Shown: positions 1 through 7,985 of the stretch, piece after piece
How positions within the stretch are numbered: position 1 is the first letter of the stretch
Layout of the letters: each line of letters opens with the position of its first letter
Source: Thiotrichales bacterium
GTDB taxonomy: Bacteria; Pseudomonadota; Gammaproteobacteria; JAABTG01
NCBI GenBank assembly: GCA_011389995.1
Contig: JAABTG010000021.1
Span: forward strand, 1 to 50,672
Direction of reading: 5' to 3'
DNA length: 50,672 bases
The notes under the pieces: generated by a model
Database searches by the model: none
The model's input: only the letters and a program-made list of their open reading frames with translations
What the model was told of the DNA's origin: nothing
Position numbers and translations under genes: made by a program

Positions 1-695
1 TCTCGAACATTCTTACGGGACAGGACACTAGGGGGGGCGATGCCGGCACCGTGGTAGTCGCCGGCTTTGGTGCTCTCTTGGCGCCGGATGGCGGGCCCGG
101 GGGTATGGGCCGCAGGGGCCTGTGGGGGCGGCGACAGGGTGGGTGAGGCGCCAAGGGTGGCAGGATAGCGACGCCAGGGGAACAGGGCGTTGAAGAGCAT
201 GGCGCCTGCCAGGATGGCCAGGGTGTTAAGCAGCACCGGGGTCACCACCAACTGGTATCCGAGGTCGTGAATGGGCGGGCCGCCCACCACGGCGGTGAGA
301 GCGGTGGCACCCCCGGGGGGGTGGATGCAACGGGCGTAATGCATGAGACCGATGGCGAGGCCCACCGACAGGCCGGCGGCGAGCACCGGGTGAGTCACAT
401 GGTGGGCCATGGTCACGCCGACCAGGGCGGACAGCCCGTGGCCGCCCACCAGGGGCCAGGGCTGGGACAGCCGGCCATGGGGCACGGCGAACAGGAGTAC
501 GGCAGAGGAGCCCATGGAGGCCAGGATGAGCAGTGCGGCGTCGCCATGGAGCCACCAGCCGCTGATGACGCCCACGGCGCAGATGCCGAAGAAGCCCCCC
601 GCCGCGGACACCAGACGCTCGCCATGGCCCACGGCATCGTCATGGAAGCCCAGGTGGGCGAGGACCCTGGAAAAGATGTGCTGGCGAGAGGGCAT
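1..695 (-). CDS. HPP family integral membrane protein (3' end cut by window edge)
   Basis: Reading the minus strand from the ATG at 695, the frame stays open to the left edge, so the C-terminus is missing. The visible protein begins MPSRQHIFSRVLAHLGFHDD. It has several hydrophobic segments (about residues 30-120) and the HPP family hallmark CIHPPGGATALTAVVGG, which contains the His-Pro-Pro that names the family. HPP proteins are four-helix membrane proteins; some plant and cyanobacterial members have been linked to nitrite transport, but the bacterial substrate is generally unknown. After the last helix (LAGAMLFNALFPWRRYP) comes a Pro/Ala-rich tail. The CBS gene lies 20 bp upstream on the same strand, a pairing seen in this family, where CBS domains probably regulate the channel. 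Family assignment is firm; function is inferred. Confidence 0.85.
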   Translation of the reverse strand, partial: MPSRQHIFSRVLAHLGFHDDAVGHGERLVSAAGGFFGICAVGVISGWWLHGDAALLILASMGSSAVLLFAVPHGRLSQPWPLVGGHGLSALVGVTMAHHVTHPVLAAGLSVGLAIGLMHYARCIHPPGGATALTAVVGGPPIHDLGYQLVVTPVLLNTLAILAGAMLFNALFPWRRYPATLGASPTLSPPPQAPAAHTPGPAIRRQESTKAGDYHGAGIAPPSVLSRKNVR

Positions 696-715
696 GGGAG
701 GTGGCGCGCCCCGGC

Positions 716-1075
716 TCAGGCCTCGGCCGGAGCCCCGTCCCGAATACGGTCGAAGAATACCCGCACCAGGTCCGAACGGGTGACCATGCCCACCACGTGG
801 CGCTCGTCGTCCACGACCACCACGCGCTTGATGCGGTGTTTCTTCATGGCATCCACCACGTCGTGGAGGGTGTCATCCGGGGTCACCGTCACCACGTCGG
901 TCACCATCAACCCGGCTACGGCACCCCCCGGCTCGTGGACCTCTTCGTGGTGGATGAACAAGGCCTCCAGGGTCTGCCACAGGTTATGGGTGGGCTGATG
1001 GCTGGGTACCCCCACGGCGCGCAGGAAGTCGGCCTCGGTGATGATCCCCGCCAGGCGCTCCTCCTGGTCCACCAC
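716..1075 (-). CDS. CBS-domain protein, 5'-truncated
   Basis: The frame encodes the second half of one CBS motif (SGLPVVDQEERLAGIITEADF) followed by a complete second CBS motif (DVVTVTPDDTLHDVVDAMKK to VGMVTRSDLVRVFF). CBS pairs bind adenine nucleotides and regulate attached or neighbouring proteins, here probably the HPP protein that follows 20 bp downstream. The usual first 40 or so residues (the IMT..VVTV..D.PL..A part of CBS1) are absent. Reading upstream, SVCHSGLPVV is preceded directly by an in-frame TAA at 1103-1105 and then AT-rich DNA. The only start codons left are GTG at 1075 and the adjacent GTG. The product therefore lacks half a domain and may be a decaying gene or the result of a rearrangement. 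No ribosome binding site is visible. Confidence 0.6.
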   Translation of the reverse strand: MVDQEERLAGIITEADFLRAVGVPSHQPTHNLWQTLEALFIHHEEVHEPGGAVAGLMVTDVVTVTPDDTLHDVVDAMKKHRIKRVVVVDDERHVVGMVTRSDLVRVFFDRIRDGAPAEA

Positions 1076-1126
1076 GGGAAGGCCGCTGTGGCAAACAGAG
1101 CATTAGTAAAATGATAATATTTCGTC

Positions 1127-1141
1127 TTAAATATCGATTAA
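1127..1141. promoter_or_regulatory. AT-rich putative LysR operator and promoter region
   Basis: The gap 1076-1165 is strikingly AT-rich against its surroundings. It contains TTAAATATCGATTAA, an interrupted dyad (TTAA on both sides of an ATCGAT core) that includes a T-N11-A pattern typical of LysR boxes. It lies about 25 bp upstream of the LysR start, so autoregulation is plausible. This is inference from pattern only. Confidence 0.35.
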
Positions 1142-1165
1142 TTCAATACTTAAGAGGCTCGTGTC

Positions 1166-2032
1166 TTGGATCTTGAACTCGCCCGCACCTTCCTCGCCGT
1201 GCGGGATGCCGGCAACTTCGTCACCGCCGCCGACCGCCTCCATGTCACCCAGTCCACCGTCAGCACCCGTATCGCCACCCTGGAGTCCATCCTGGGGGCC
1301 CGACTCTTCGAGCGCGGGCGTGGCGGCGCCCGCCTGACCGGGGCAGGGCACCGCTTCTCGCGCCACGCCAAGATGCTCATGCGCACCATGGAGCAGGCCC
1401 GTCACGAGGTGGGACTGCCCGCGGGTTATGAGGGCAGCCTCACCCTGGGGGGGCGGATTGCCGTGTGGGAGGGTTTTCTGCCCCGGTGGATCCACTGGTT
1501 GCGGGAGCAGGTGCCCCGGGTCTCCGTGCGCATGGAGATCGGTTTCGAGCAGGACCTCATGGACAGCCTCATCCAGGGCACCATGGACATCGCCGTGATG
1601 TACACGCCCCAGAATCGCCCGGGCCTGCGGGTGGAGCACCTGTTCGACGAGTCCCTGCTGCTGGTGACCAGTGATCGGGATACCCCCTGGCCCGATGCCG
1701 GCTACGTCTACATCGACTGGGGGCCTGAGTTCCATGCCCAGCATCGCGAGGCCTTTCCGGACATGGAACAGCCGGGGCTGGTGGCCAATATCGGCTGGCT
1801 CGGCATCCAGCAGATCCTCGCCTACGGGGGCTCGGGCTATTTCCCCGCGCGCATCACCCAGGACCTGGTGGCGGCCGGACGGCTGCAGGGTGTCCCGGGC
1901 AGTCCCGTGTTCCGCCTGCCCACCTATGCCGTCTACCATACGGTGGATGCCGAACCCTACTTCCACACCGCCCTCGAGGGCCTGCGTGGTTTCGCCCGCG
2001 AGGAACGGGAGGCGCGGGCGCAGGGCCTGTGA
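1166..2032 (+). CDS. LysR-family transcriptional regulator
   Basis: A 288-aa protein of usual LysR length. The N-terminal winged helix-turn-helix is clear: LARTFLAVRDAGNFVTAADR, then LHVTQSTVSTRIATLE and GARLFERG around residues 5-58. A LysR substrate-binding domain follows. The start is TTG at 1166, chosen because the family consensus begins right there and AAGAGG lies 8 bp upstream. The stop is within 20 bp of the next gene, a GDT1-type cation exporter, so the two are probably cotranscribed and the regulator may respond to the exported metal or to a related stress. The effector is unknown; no closer subfamily assignment is made. Confidence 0.88.
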   Translation: MDLELARTFLAVRDAGNFVTAADRLHVTQSTVSTRIATLESILGARLFERGRGGARLTGAGHRFSRHAKMLMRTMEQARHEVGLPAGYEGSLTLGGRIAVWEGFLPRWIHWLREQVPRVSVRMEIGFEQDLMDSLIQGTMDIAVMYTPQNRPGLRVEHLFDESLLLVTSDRDTPWPDAGYVYIDWGPEFHAQHREAFPDMEQPGLVANIGWLGIQQILAYGGSGYFPARITQDLVAAGRLQGVPGSPVFRLPTYAVYHTVDAEPYFHTALEGLRGFAREEREARAQGL

Positions 2033-2050
2033 GGGTTCGTGCGGCCTCCC

Positions 2051-2632
2051 ATGAGTGCCCTCGATGCCCTGTCGGTGGCCTCTTCCACCTTTGTCCTCGT
2101 GGGCCTGGCGGAGATCGGCGACAAGAGTCAACTGGTGTGCATCAGCCTGGCGGCCCGCCACCGCCACTGGCCGGTGCTGTTGGGTGCCTCGGCGGCCTTT
2201 CTGCTGCTCAACGCCCTCGCCGTGCTGTTCGGCGCCGGGGTGGCCGCCTGGCTGCCGGAGCGGGTGGTGGCGGGCCTGGTGGCCCTGCTGTTCGCCGTCT
2301 TCGGCATCCAGGCCCTGCGGGCCTCGGCCGAGGCCGAGGTGGTGGAGCCGGTGGCGGGTTCCGGCCACGGCATCTTCGCCACCACCTTCGTCCTCGTCTT
2401 CCTGGCGGAATTCGGCGACAAGACCCAACTGGCGGTGGCGGGGCTGGCCGGCGGCTTCGACCCCTGGGCGGTGTGGGTGGGGGCGTCGGCGGCCCTGGTG
2501 TCCCTGTCCGCCCTCGGGGTCTGGGCGGGCTGCACCCTGTTCCAGCGCCTGCCGCTGTCATGGTTGCACCGGGCGGGCGGGGTGCTGTTCCTCGCCTTCG
2601 CCCTGCTGGCTGCCGGGCGCGCCCTGGGGTGA
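2051..2632 (+). CDS. TMEM165/GDT1 (UPF0016) family cation exporter
   Basis: A 193-aa inner-membrane protein with six predicted helices in two homologous halves. Each half carries the family signature E-x-G-D-K-[ST]-Q: EIGDKSQL near residue 21 and EFGDKTQL near residue 125. These acidic motifs form the cation path in the Ca2+/Mn2+:H+ antiporter family; bacterial relatives such as MneA export manganese. Export of Mn2+ is the likely role, by homology only. The start is ambiguous: ATG at 2051 (MSALDALS) is preferred, but an in-frame GTG at 2039 adds MRPP and is closer to a GAGGG sequence. It follows the LysR gene after about 18 bp. Confidence 0.85.
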   Translation: MSALDALSVASSTFVLVGLAEIGDKSQLVCISLAARHRHWPVLLGASAAFLLLNALAVLFGAGVAAWLPERVVAGLVALLFAVFGIQALRASAEAEVVEPVAGSGHGIFATTFVLVFLAEFGDKTQLAVAGLAGGFDPWAVWVGASAALVSLSALGVWAGCTLFQRLPLSWLHRAGGVLFLAFALLAAGRALG

Positions 2633-2669
2633 AGTCCCAGGGCCTTGGGAGAGCGGGACACCACTCTCC

Positions 2670-2683
2670 TTGATCCGGCTCAA
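2670..2683. promoter_or_regulatory. FNR/CRP-type box TTGATCCGGCTCAA
   Basis: TTGAT-N4-CTCAA differs by one base from the FNR/ANR consensus TTGAT-N4-ATCAA. It sits 38 bp after the GDT1-family gene and about 340 bp before the next annotated start, so no obvious target gene is in place. It may be a relic, may drive an unannotated short transcript, or may be chance. Confidence 0.35.
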
Positions 2684-2973
2684 GGCAGGGGCCCCGGGAT
2701 TATCCGGGCATGATTACCACCGCCACGGCGTACAGGCCCAGGGGAGGAAGGACGTCCGGCACTGCCGCCGTGAGTGGGGTCCCGAACGGGGCGACCGTTG
2801 CCTCCATGCCTCGTTCCCCGCCGGCGGCCCCGGAAGCAGGGGAACCGGCCGGCCGGGTTGCTCCGTACCAAGGGGGAACATCAGGCAAAACCCGTTAGAA
2901 TCCGCGTGGCCGTCCATCGACCCGGGTACTGCGGGGCGCGGCCGGGTGGGGATGGAATGAAGGTAATCTTGTT

Positions 2974-3001
2974 GCCGGGGGCCGGGGGCCGGGGGCCGGG
3001 G
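2974..3001. repeat. Four perfect GCCGGGG heptamers, G-quadruplex-capable
   Basis: Four exact tandem copies of GCCGGGG produce runs of about five G separated by CC, a textbook G-quadruplex pattern on the coding strand. The tract ends about 23 bp before the ATG of the following SDR gene and runs straight into its purine-rich Shine-Dalgarno region (GGAGGAGGAGGAG). Confidence 0.8.
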
Positions 3002-3024
3002 GCTGGAGGAGGAGGAGAGCGATT

Positions 3025-3867
3025 ATGGCGAGGGTGTTGATCGCGGGGTGTGGTGACGTGGGGACGGCCCTGGGCCGGCGGCTGGCCGGGCGCGGTGATA
3101 CGGTGTTCGGGCTGCGACGCAGCGCCTTCGATGGCGGGCCCGGCATCACGCCGCTGCAGGGGGACCTGACGCGGCCGGATACCCTGGCCGGGCTCCCCGC
3201 CGGGCTAGACCAGGTGGTCTACGCGGCCGCCGCGGACGACCGCACGGAAGGGGCCTACGAGGCCGCCTACCCCGGCGGGCTGAGCAACCTGGTGGCGGTC
3301 CTGGCGGCCCGGGGCGAATCCCTGCAGCGGTTGATCTTCGTCTCCAGCACCGCGGTCTACGCCCAGCAAGACGGCGAGCGGGTGGACGAGACATCGGTCA
3401 CGCTGCCGGGGCATTTCACCGGCCGCAACCAGCTGGCGGCCGAGGCGGTGGCGGCGGATGCGCCGTGGCCGGCCATGGCCGTGCGTTTCGGCGGCATCTA
3501 CGGCCCCGGCCGGCGCTGGCTGCTGGCCCGGGTGGAGCGCGGGGAGGCCTGTAAACCGGGTCTTTACACCAACCGCATACATCGGGACGATTGTGCGGGA
3601 GTGCTGGCCCACCTGCTGGCCCTCGACGCGCCGCAGCCCGTCTATGTGGCGGTGGACGACGCGCCGGCCCCCCAGTGCGAGGTCATGGACTGGTTGGCCC
3701 GGCGCCTCGGCGGGCCGGCGCCGCCGCGGACCGGGGACGGCGCCATCGGCGGCAAACGCTGCGACAACCGGCGCCTCAAGGCGTCGGGTTATGCATTCAT
3801 TCATCCCGATTACCGGGCAGGCTATGGGGCCATGCTGGCCCATGAGGAGCAGACAGGGCGTGACTGA
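3025..3867 (+). CDS. NAD(P)-dependent epimerase/dehydratase (extended SDR)
   Basis: A 280-aa Rossmann protein. Residues 4-15 read [14 protein letters not shown], an atypical dinucleotide-binding loop shared with the YeeZ-type SDR subfamily. SSTAVY (about residue 113) supplies the SDR Ser/Thr, and [11 protein letters not shown] (about 155) is typical of epimerase-like members. The classical YxxxK Tyr-Lys pair is not obvious: the region reads [10 protein letters not shown], so YeeZ-like atypical chemistry is likely. The substrate is unknown. The start is ATG 3025 after a very strong GGAGGAGGAGG. The end overlaps pdxH by 8 bp, indicating translational coupling. Confidence 0.85.
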   Translation: MARVLIAGCGDVGTALGRRLAGRGDTVFGLRRSAFDGGPGITPLQGDLTRPDTLAGLPAGLDQVVYAAAADDRTEGAYEAAYPGGLSNLVAVLAARGESLQRLIFVSSTAVYAQQDGERVDETSVTLPGHFTGRNQLAAEAVAADAPWPAMAVRFGGIYGPGRRWLLARVERGEACKPGLYTNRIHRDDCAGVLAHLLALDAPQPVYVAVDDAPAPQCEVMDWLARRLGGPAPPRTGDGAIGGKRCDNRRLKASGYAFIHPDYRAGYGAMLAHEEQTGRD

Positions 3868-4447
3868 TTATCAAAGTGAGTTCCTTCACCGTTTCGGCGG
3901 CCTGCTGGAGCGGGCCCGTGCCACCGACCTGCCGGAGCCCACGGCCATGACCCTGGCCACCGTGGGTGCCGATGGTCGTCCGGGGGCCCGCACGGTGCTG
4001 CTCAAGGGCTTCGATGCCGAGGGCTTCGTCTTCTACACCAACACCACCAGCCGCAAGGGCCGGGAGTTGCGGGACAATCCCAACGCCGCCCTGTGCTTCT
4101 ACTGGCAGCCCCTCAGCGAGCAGGTGCACGTGGAGGGCAGGGTGCACGCGGTGACCGCGGCGGAGGCCGATGCCTACTTCGCCACCCGGCTGCGGGAGAG
4201 CCAGGTGGGGGCCTGGGCCTCCCATCAGTCCGAGCCCCTGGCGGACCGTGCCGAGTTGCTGGAGCGGGTGGCGGCGGTACGCGCCCGCTTCGAGGACCGC
4301 GAGGTGCCGCGGCCGCCCCACTGGTCGGGCTATCGCCTGGTGCCGGAGCGGGTGGAATTCTGGACCGCCGGGGAGTACCGGCTTCACCATCGGGTGGCCT
4401 ACGTGAACGAGCAGGGTACGTGGTCCAAGACCCTGCTGAACCCCTGA
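3860..4447 (+). CDS. pdxH: Pyridoxamine 5'-phosphate oxidase
   Basis: PdxH oxidises pyridoxine or pyridoxamine 5'-phosphate to pyridoxal 5'-phosphate using FMN and O2, the last step of vitamin B6 synthesis and salvage. The 195-aa product carries the family blocks: [37 protein letters not shown] (FMN/PLP contacts), [19 protein letters not shown], and the C-terminal [11 protein letters not shown] plus the R-x-H-x-R motif (RLHHR). It is slightly shorter than the E. coli enzyme because the variable N-terminus is short. The start is GTG 3860, overlapping the preceding stop, with GGAG about 10 bp upstream. An ATG-initiated gene (yjbQ) follows after 5 bp. Confidence 0.95.
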   Translation: MTDYQSEFLHRFGGLLERARATDLPEPTAMTLATVGADGRPGARTVLLKGFDAEGFVFYTNTTSRKGRELRDNPNAALCFYWQPLSEQVHVEGRVHAVTAAEADAYFATRLRESQVGAWASHQSEPLADRAELLERVAAVRARFEDREVPRPPHWSGYRLVPERVEFWTAGEYRLHHRVAYVNEQGTWSKTLLNP

Positions 4448-4452
4448 GCACC

Positions 4453-4869
4453 ATGTGGACCCAGGAGGTCATCAGCGTGGCGACCGGCCCTCGGGACACC
4501 GTGGAGATTACCGGCCGGGTGGATGACGTGGTGGCGGCCAGCGGCGTGAGCACCGGCCTGTGCCATGTGTTCATCCAGCATACCAGCGCCTCCCTGATGC
4601 TGTGCGAGAACGCCGATCCCACGGTGCGGCGGGATCTGGAAGCCTTCATGGCCCGGCTGGTGACCGATGGCGACCCCCTGTTCAGGCACACCGCCGAAGG
4701 CCCCGACGACATGGCCGCCCACGTGCGCACGGTGCTCACCCAGTCGTCCCTGAGCCTGCCCGTCACCGGGGGCCGCTGCGGCCTCGGCACCTGGCAGGGG
4801 ATATATGTGTGGGAGCACCGCCACGCCGCCCACCGGCGGCGGGTCACGGTGACGGTCCATGGTGAATAG
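4453..4869 (+). CDS. yjbQ: YjbQ family (UPF0047) protein, secondary thiamine-phosphate synthase-like
   Basis: This 138-aa protein matches UPF0047/YjbQ over its whole length. The conserved HTSASLMLCENADP (residues about 38-51), the acidic D-P-TVRRDLEAF stretch, and the C-terminal GTWQGIYVWEHR segment are all present. Family members are small trimeric proteins; E. coli YjbQ shows weak thiamine-phosphate synthase activity, and the physiological role is not settled. The gene starts 5 bp after pdxH, so both cofactor-related genes share a transcript. Confidence 0.92.
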   Translation: MWTQEVISVATGPRDTVEITGRVDDVVAASGVSTGLCHVFIQHTSASLMLCENADPTVRRDLEAFMARLVTDGDPLFRHTAEGPDDMAAHVRTVLTQSSLSLPVTGGRCGLGTWQGIYVWEHRHAAHRRRVTVTVHGE

Positions 4870-4890
4870 CCGTGGCGGCGGGGGCCTGCC

Positions 4891-5739
4891 GTGACCGGCC
4901 GCACCATCCTCATCACCGGCTGTTCCTCGGGCATCGGCTATCACGCCGCCCGCGGCCTGCGGGAACGGGGCTACCGGGTATTCGCCACGGCGCGGCGGGA
5001 CCAGGACGTGGAGCGCCTGGCGGCGGAGGGTTTCGAGTCCCTGTGGCTGGACGTGCGGGACGAGGATTCCATCAGCCGCGCCCTCGACGGCATCCTGGGG
5101 CGCACCGGTGGCGAGCTCTACGGCCTCTTCAACAACGCCGGCTTCGGCCAGCCGGGGGCGGTGGAGGACCTGTCCCTGGAGGCCCTGCGGGAGCAGTTCG
5201 ACACCAATGTCTTCGGCGCCCATGAGGTGACGCGCCAGGTGATACCGGTGATGCGCCGCCAGGGCGGCGGTCGTATTGTCCAGAACAGTTCGGTGCTCGG
5301 TTTCGTCAGCCTGCGCTACCGTGGCGCCTATAACGCCAGCAAGCATGCCCTCGAGGGGCTGTCGGACACCCTGCGCCTCGAACTCGCCGGCACCGGCATC
5401 CATGTCAGCATCATCGAGCCCGGGCCCATCACCAGCCGCTTCCGGGACAACGCCCATGCGGCGTACCGGCGCCATATCGATGCCGAGGGCAGCGCCCACC
5501 GGGAGGTCTACGGGGCCATGGAGCGGCGCCTCACCACGCCGGGGCCGGCGGCGCCCTTCACCCAGTCGCCGGAGGCGGTGTTGCGGCGTTTGATCCATGC
5601 CCTGGAGAGCCCACGGCCGCGGATCCGCTACCACGTGACCTTCCCCACCCATCTGTTCGCTACCCTCAAGCGGGTCCTGCCCCAGCGGGCCATGGACTGG
5701 GTGCTGCAGCGGGTGTCGGAGCGGGAGGGCGGGCATTGA
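4891..5739 (+). CDS. Short-chain dehydrogenase/reductase
   Basis: A 282-aa classical SDR. It has the cofactor motif TGCSSGIG (residues 9-16), NNAG (about 85), an active-site Ser in NSSVLGFVS and the catalytic YNASK (about 149-153). PGPITSRF after the core is typical. The long C-terminal part (Arg/His-rich, YHVTFPTHLFATLKRVLP) resembles SDRs acting on lipophilic substrates such as retinol- or acyl-type alcohols, but the substrate cannot be read. The start is GTG 4891, 21 bp after yjbQ. It continues the pdxH operon. Confidence 0.88.
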   Translation: MTGRTILITGCSSGIGYHAARGLRERGYRVFATARRDQDVERLAAEGFESLWLDVRDEDSISRALDGILGRTGGELYGLFNNAGFGQPGAVEDLSLEALREQFDTNVFGAHEVTRQVIPVMRRQGGGRIVQNSSVLGFVSLRYRGAYNASKHALEGLSDTLRLELAGTGIHVSIIEPGPITSRFRDNAHAAYRRHIDAEGSAHREVYGAMERRLTTPGPAAPFTQSPEAVLRRLIHALESPRPRIRYHVTFPTHLFATLKRVLPQRAMDWVLQRVSEREGGH

Positions 5740-5769
5740 GGGGCTGACCGCCACCGTGACCCCTGCGCC

Positions 5770-6525
5770 ATGAAGACCGTCATCCTGTTGCTCCTGCTGA
5801 TCTATGGCGCGGCGGCCGCCTACCTGTATCTGTTCCAGCGCAGCTACATCTACTTTCCCGCCATGACCCGCCCGGCGGCCGTGGACACCAACCTGGAACT
5901 GGTCCGTGGCGGCGTCACGCTGCGGGGCTGGCGGCTACAGCCCGGCCACGACGAGGCCCTCATCTACTTCGGCGGCAATGCCGAGCGCATCGAGTACAAC
6001 ATTCCCGAGTTCGAGGCCCTGGTGCCGCGACACACCATCTATATGCTGGCCTACCGGGGCTATGGCGACAGCGAGGGCTCGCCCACCGAGGAGGCCCTGG
6101 TGGGGGATGCCCTGGCCCTCTACGACCGGGTGGCCGGCGACCACGATCGGGTGGCGGTGATGGGGCGCAGCCTGGGCAGCGCCGTGGCCGTGGCGGTGGC
6201 CGCCCGCCGTCCGGTGCGGCGGCTGGTGTTGATCACTCCCTTCGACAGCCTCGCCCGGGTCGGGGCCAGGGCCTTTCCCCTGTTTCCGGTAGGGCTGTTG
6301 CTCAAGGACCGCTACGCGGCGGTAAAGGCGGCCCCGGCGGTCACCGCCGACACCCTGATCATCCACGCCGACCGGGACGAGATCATCCCGCCCGCCAGCG
6401 TCCGGCGCCTGGTGGAGGCCTTCCCCCCGGAGCGTCTCGAGGTGGTGGAGGTTTCCGCCACGGGGCACAACGATATCGCCGCCCATCCGGCCTACCGTGC
6501 CGCCCTGGCCGCCTTTCTGAACTGA
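5770..6525 (+). CDS. Membrane-anchored alpha/beta hydrolase (BEM46/ABHD13-like)
   Basis: The 251-aa protein begins with an uncleaved signal anchor (MKTVILLLLLIYGAAAAYLY), then FQRSYIYFPA, a stretch typical of the BEM46 group. The catalytic triad is readable: nucleophile elbow GRSLGSA (Ser about 136), acid in HADRDEIIP, and His in ATGHNDI. The oxyanion region is IYFGGNAER. The substrate is unknown. It lies 30 bp after the SDR on the same strand and closes this operon; a 10-bp inverted repeat follows. Confidence 0.85.
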   Translation: MKTVILLLLLIYGAAAAYLYLFQRSYIYFPAMTRPAAVDTNLELVRGGVTLRGWRLQPGHDEALIYFGGNAERIEYNIPEFEALVPRHTIYMLAYRGYGDSEGSPTEEALVGDALALYDRVAGDHDRVAVMGRSLGSAVAVAVAARRPVRRLVLITPFDSLARVGARAFPLFPVGLLLKDRYAAVKAAPAVTADTLIIHADRDEIIPPASVRRLVEAFPPERLEVVEVSATGHNDIAAHPAYRAALAAFLN

Positions 6526-6558
6526 CCCCACGGGACCGTATAGACTGGGATTTCAATG

Positions 6559-6590
6559 CCCTGCCACCGCCATGGTGGGGGGTGGCAGGG
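6559..6590 (+). terminator. 10-bp inverted repeat after the hydrolase gene
   Basis: CCCTGCCACC at 6559-6568 is perfectly complementary to GGTGGCAGGG at 6581-6590, with a 12-nt loop. It sits 34 bp after the hydrolase stop and upstream of the rpfG promoter region. It lacks a U-run, so it could be a Rho-dependent or processing structure rather than a classical terminator. Confidence 0.5.
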
Positions 6591-6755
6591 TGGCGAAGGC
6601 CGACGCGATGGGGCGGGCGGTGCCGGGTGCCCGACGGTCGGTGCGGGCAACGAAAATTCACGGTCCTGCGAACTGGGCCCGGAATGAGGTTAAACTTTAT
6701 AGGTTTTCAGCCGTTTAAGGTTGTCCAGCCAAAGCCAAACGAGGCGGGGTATCTT

Positions 6756-7913
<1,158 letters not shown>

Positions 7914-7985
7914 TATGAGGGCATCCAGGGGCCGGCAGGGATATGCAATGGCTGTAGCCGATATGAAATATCCGGAGTGGCGGTC

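Larger units (their letters stand above)
2633..3024. other. Intergenic region with no convincing gene
   Basis: This 392-bp gap holds only short, low-quality open frames on both strands. None has a family signature or ribosome binding site. It does contain an FNR-like palindrome at 2670-2683, a small CCCGG-GATTAT-CCGGG hairpin near 2695-2708, and a G-rich heptamer repeat at 2974-3001 directly upstream of the next gene. Confidence 0.6.

Noticed and set aside
267..1114. Plus-strand open frames across 267-1114
   Set aside because: They are antisense to the HPP and CBS genes; translations are His/Gly-rich with no family signature, a typical effect of GC-rich codon bias.
2710..2898. Small open frames on both strands in 2680-2917
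   Set aside because: No ribosome binding site, no conserved motif, and overlapping frames on both strands of similar length; only a short hydrophobic end (LGLYAVAVVIMPG) looked protein-like, which is not enough.
6582..6755. Longer rpfG starting at 6582
   Set aside because: The extra 58 residues have no family similarity and cross the likely promoter; ATG 6756 has a clear GAGGCGGGG upstream.
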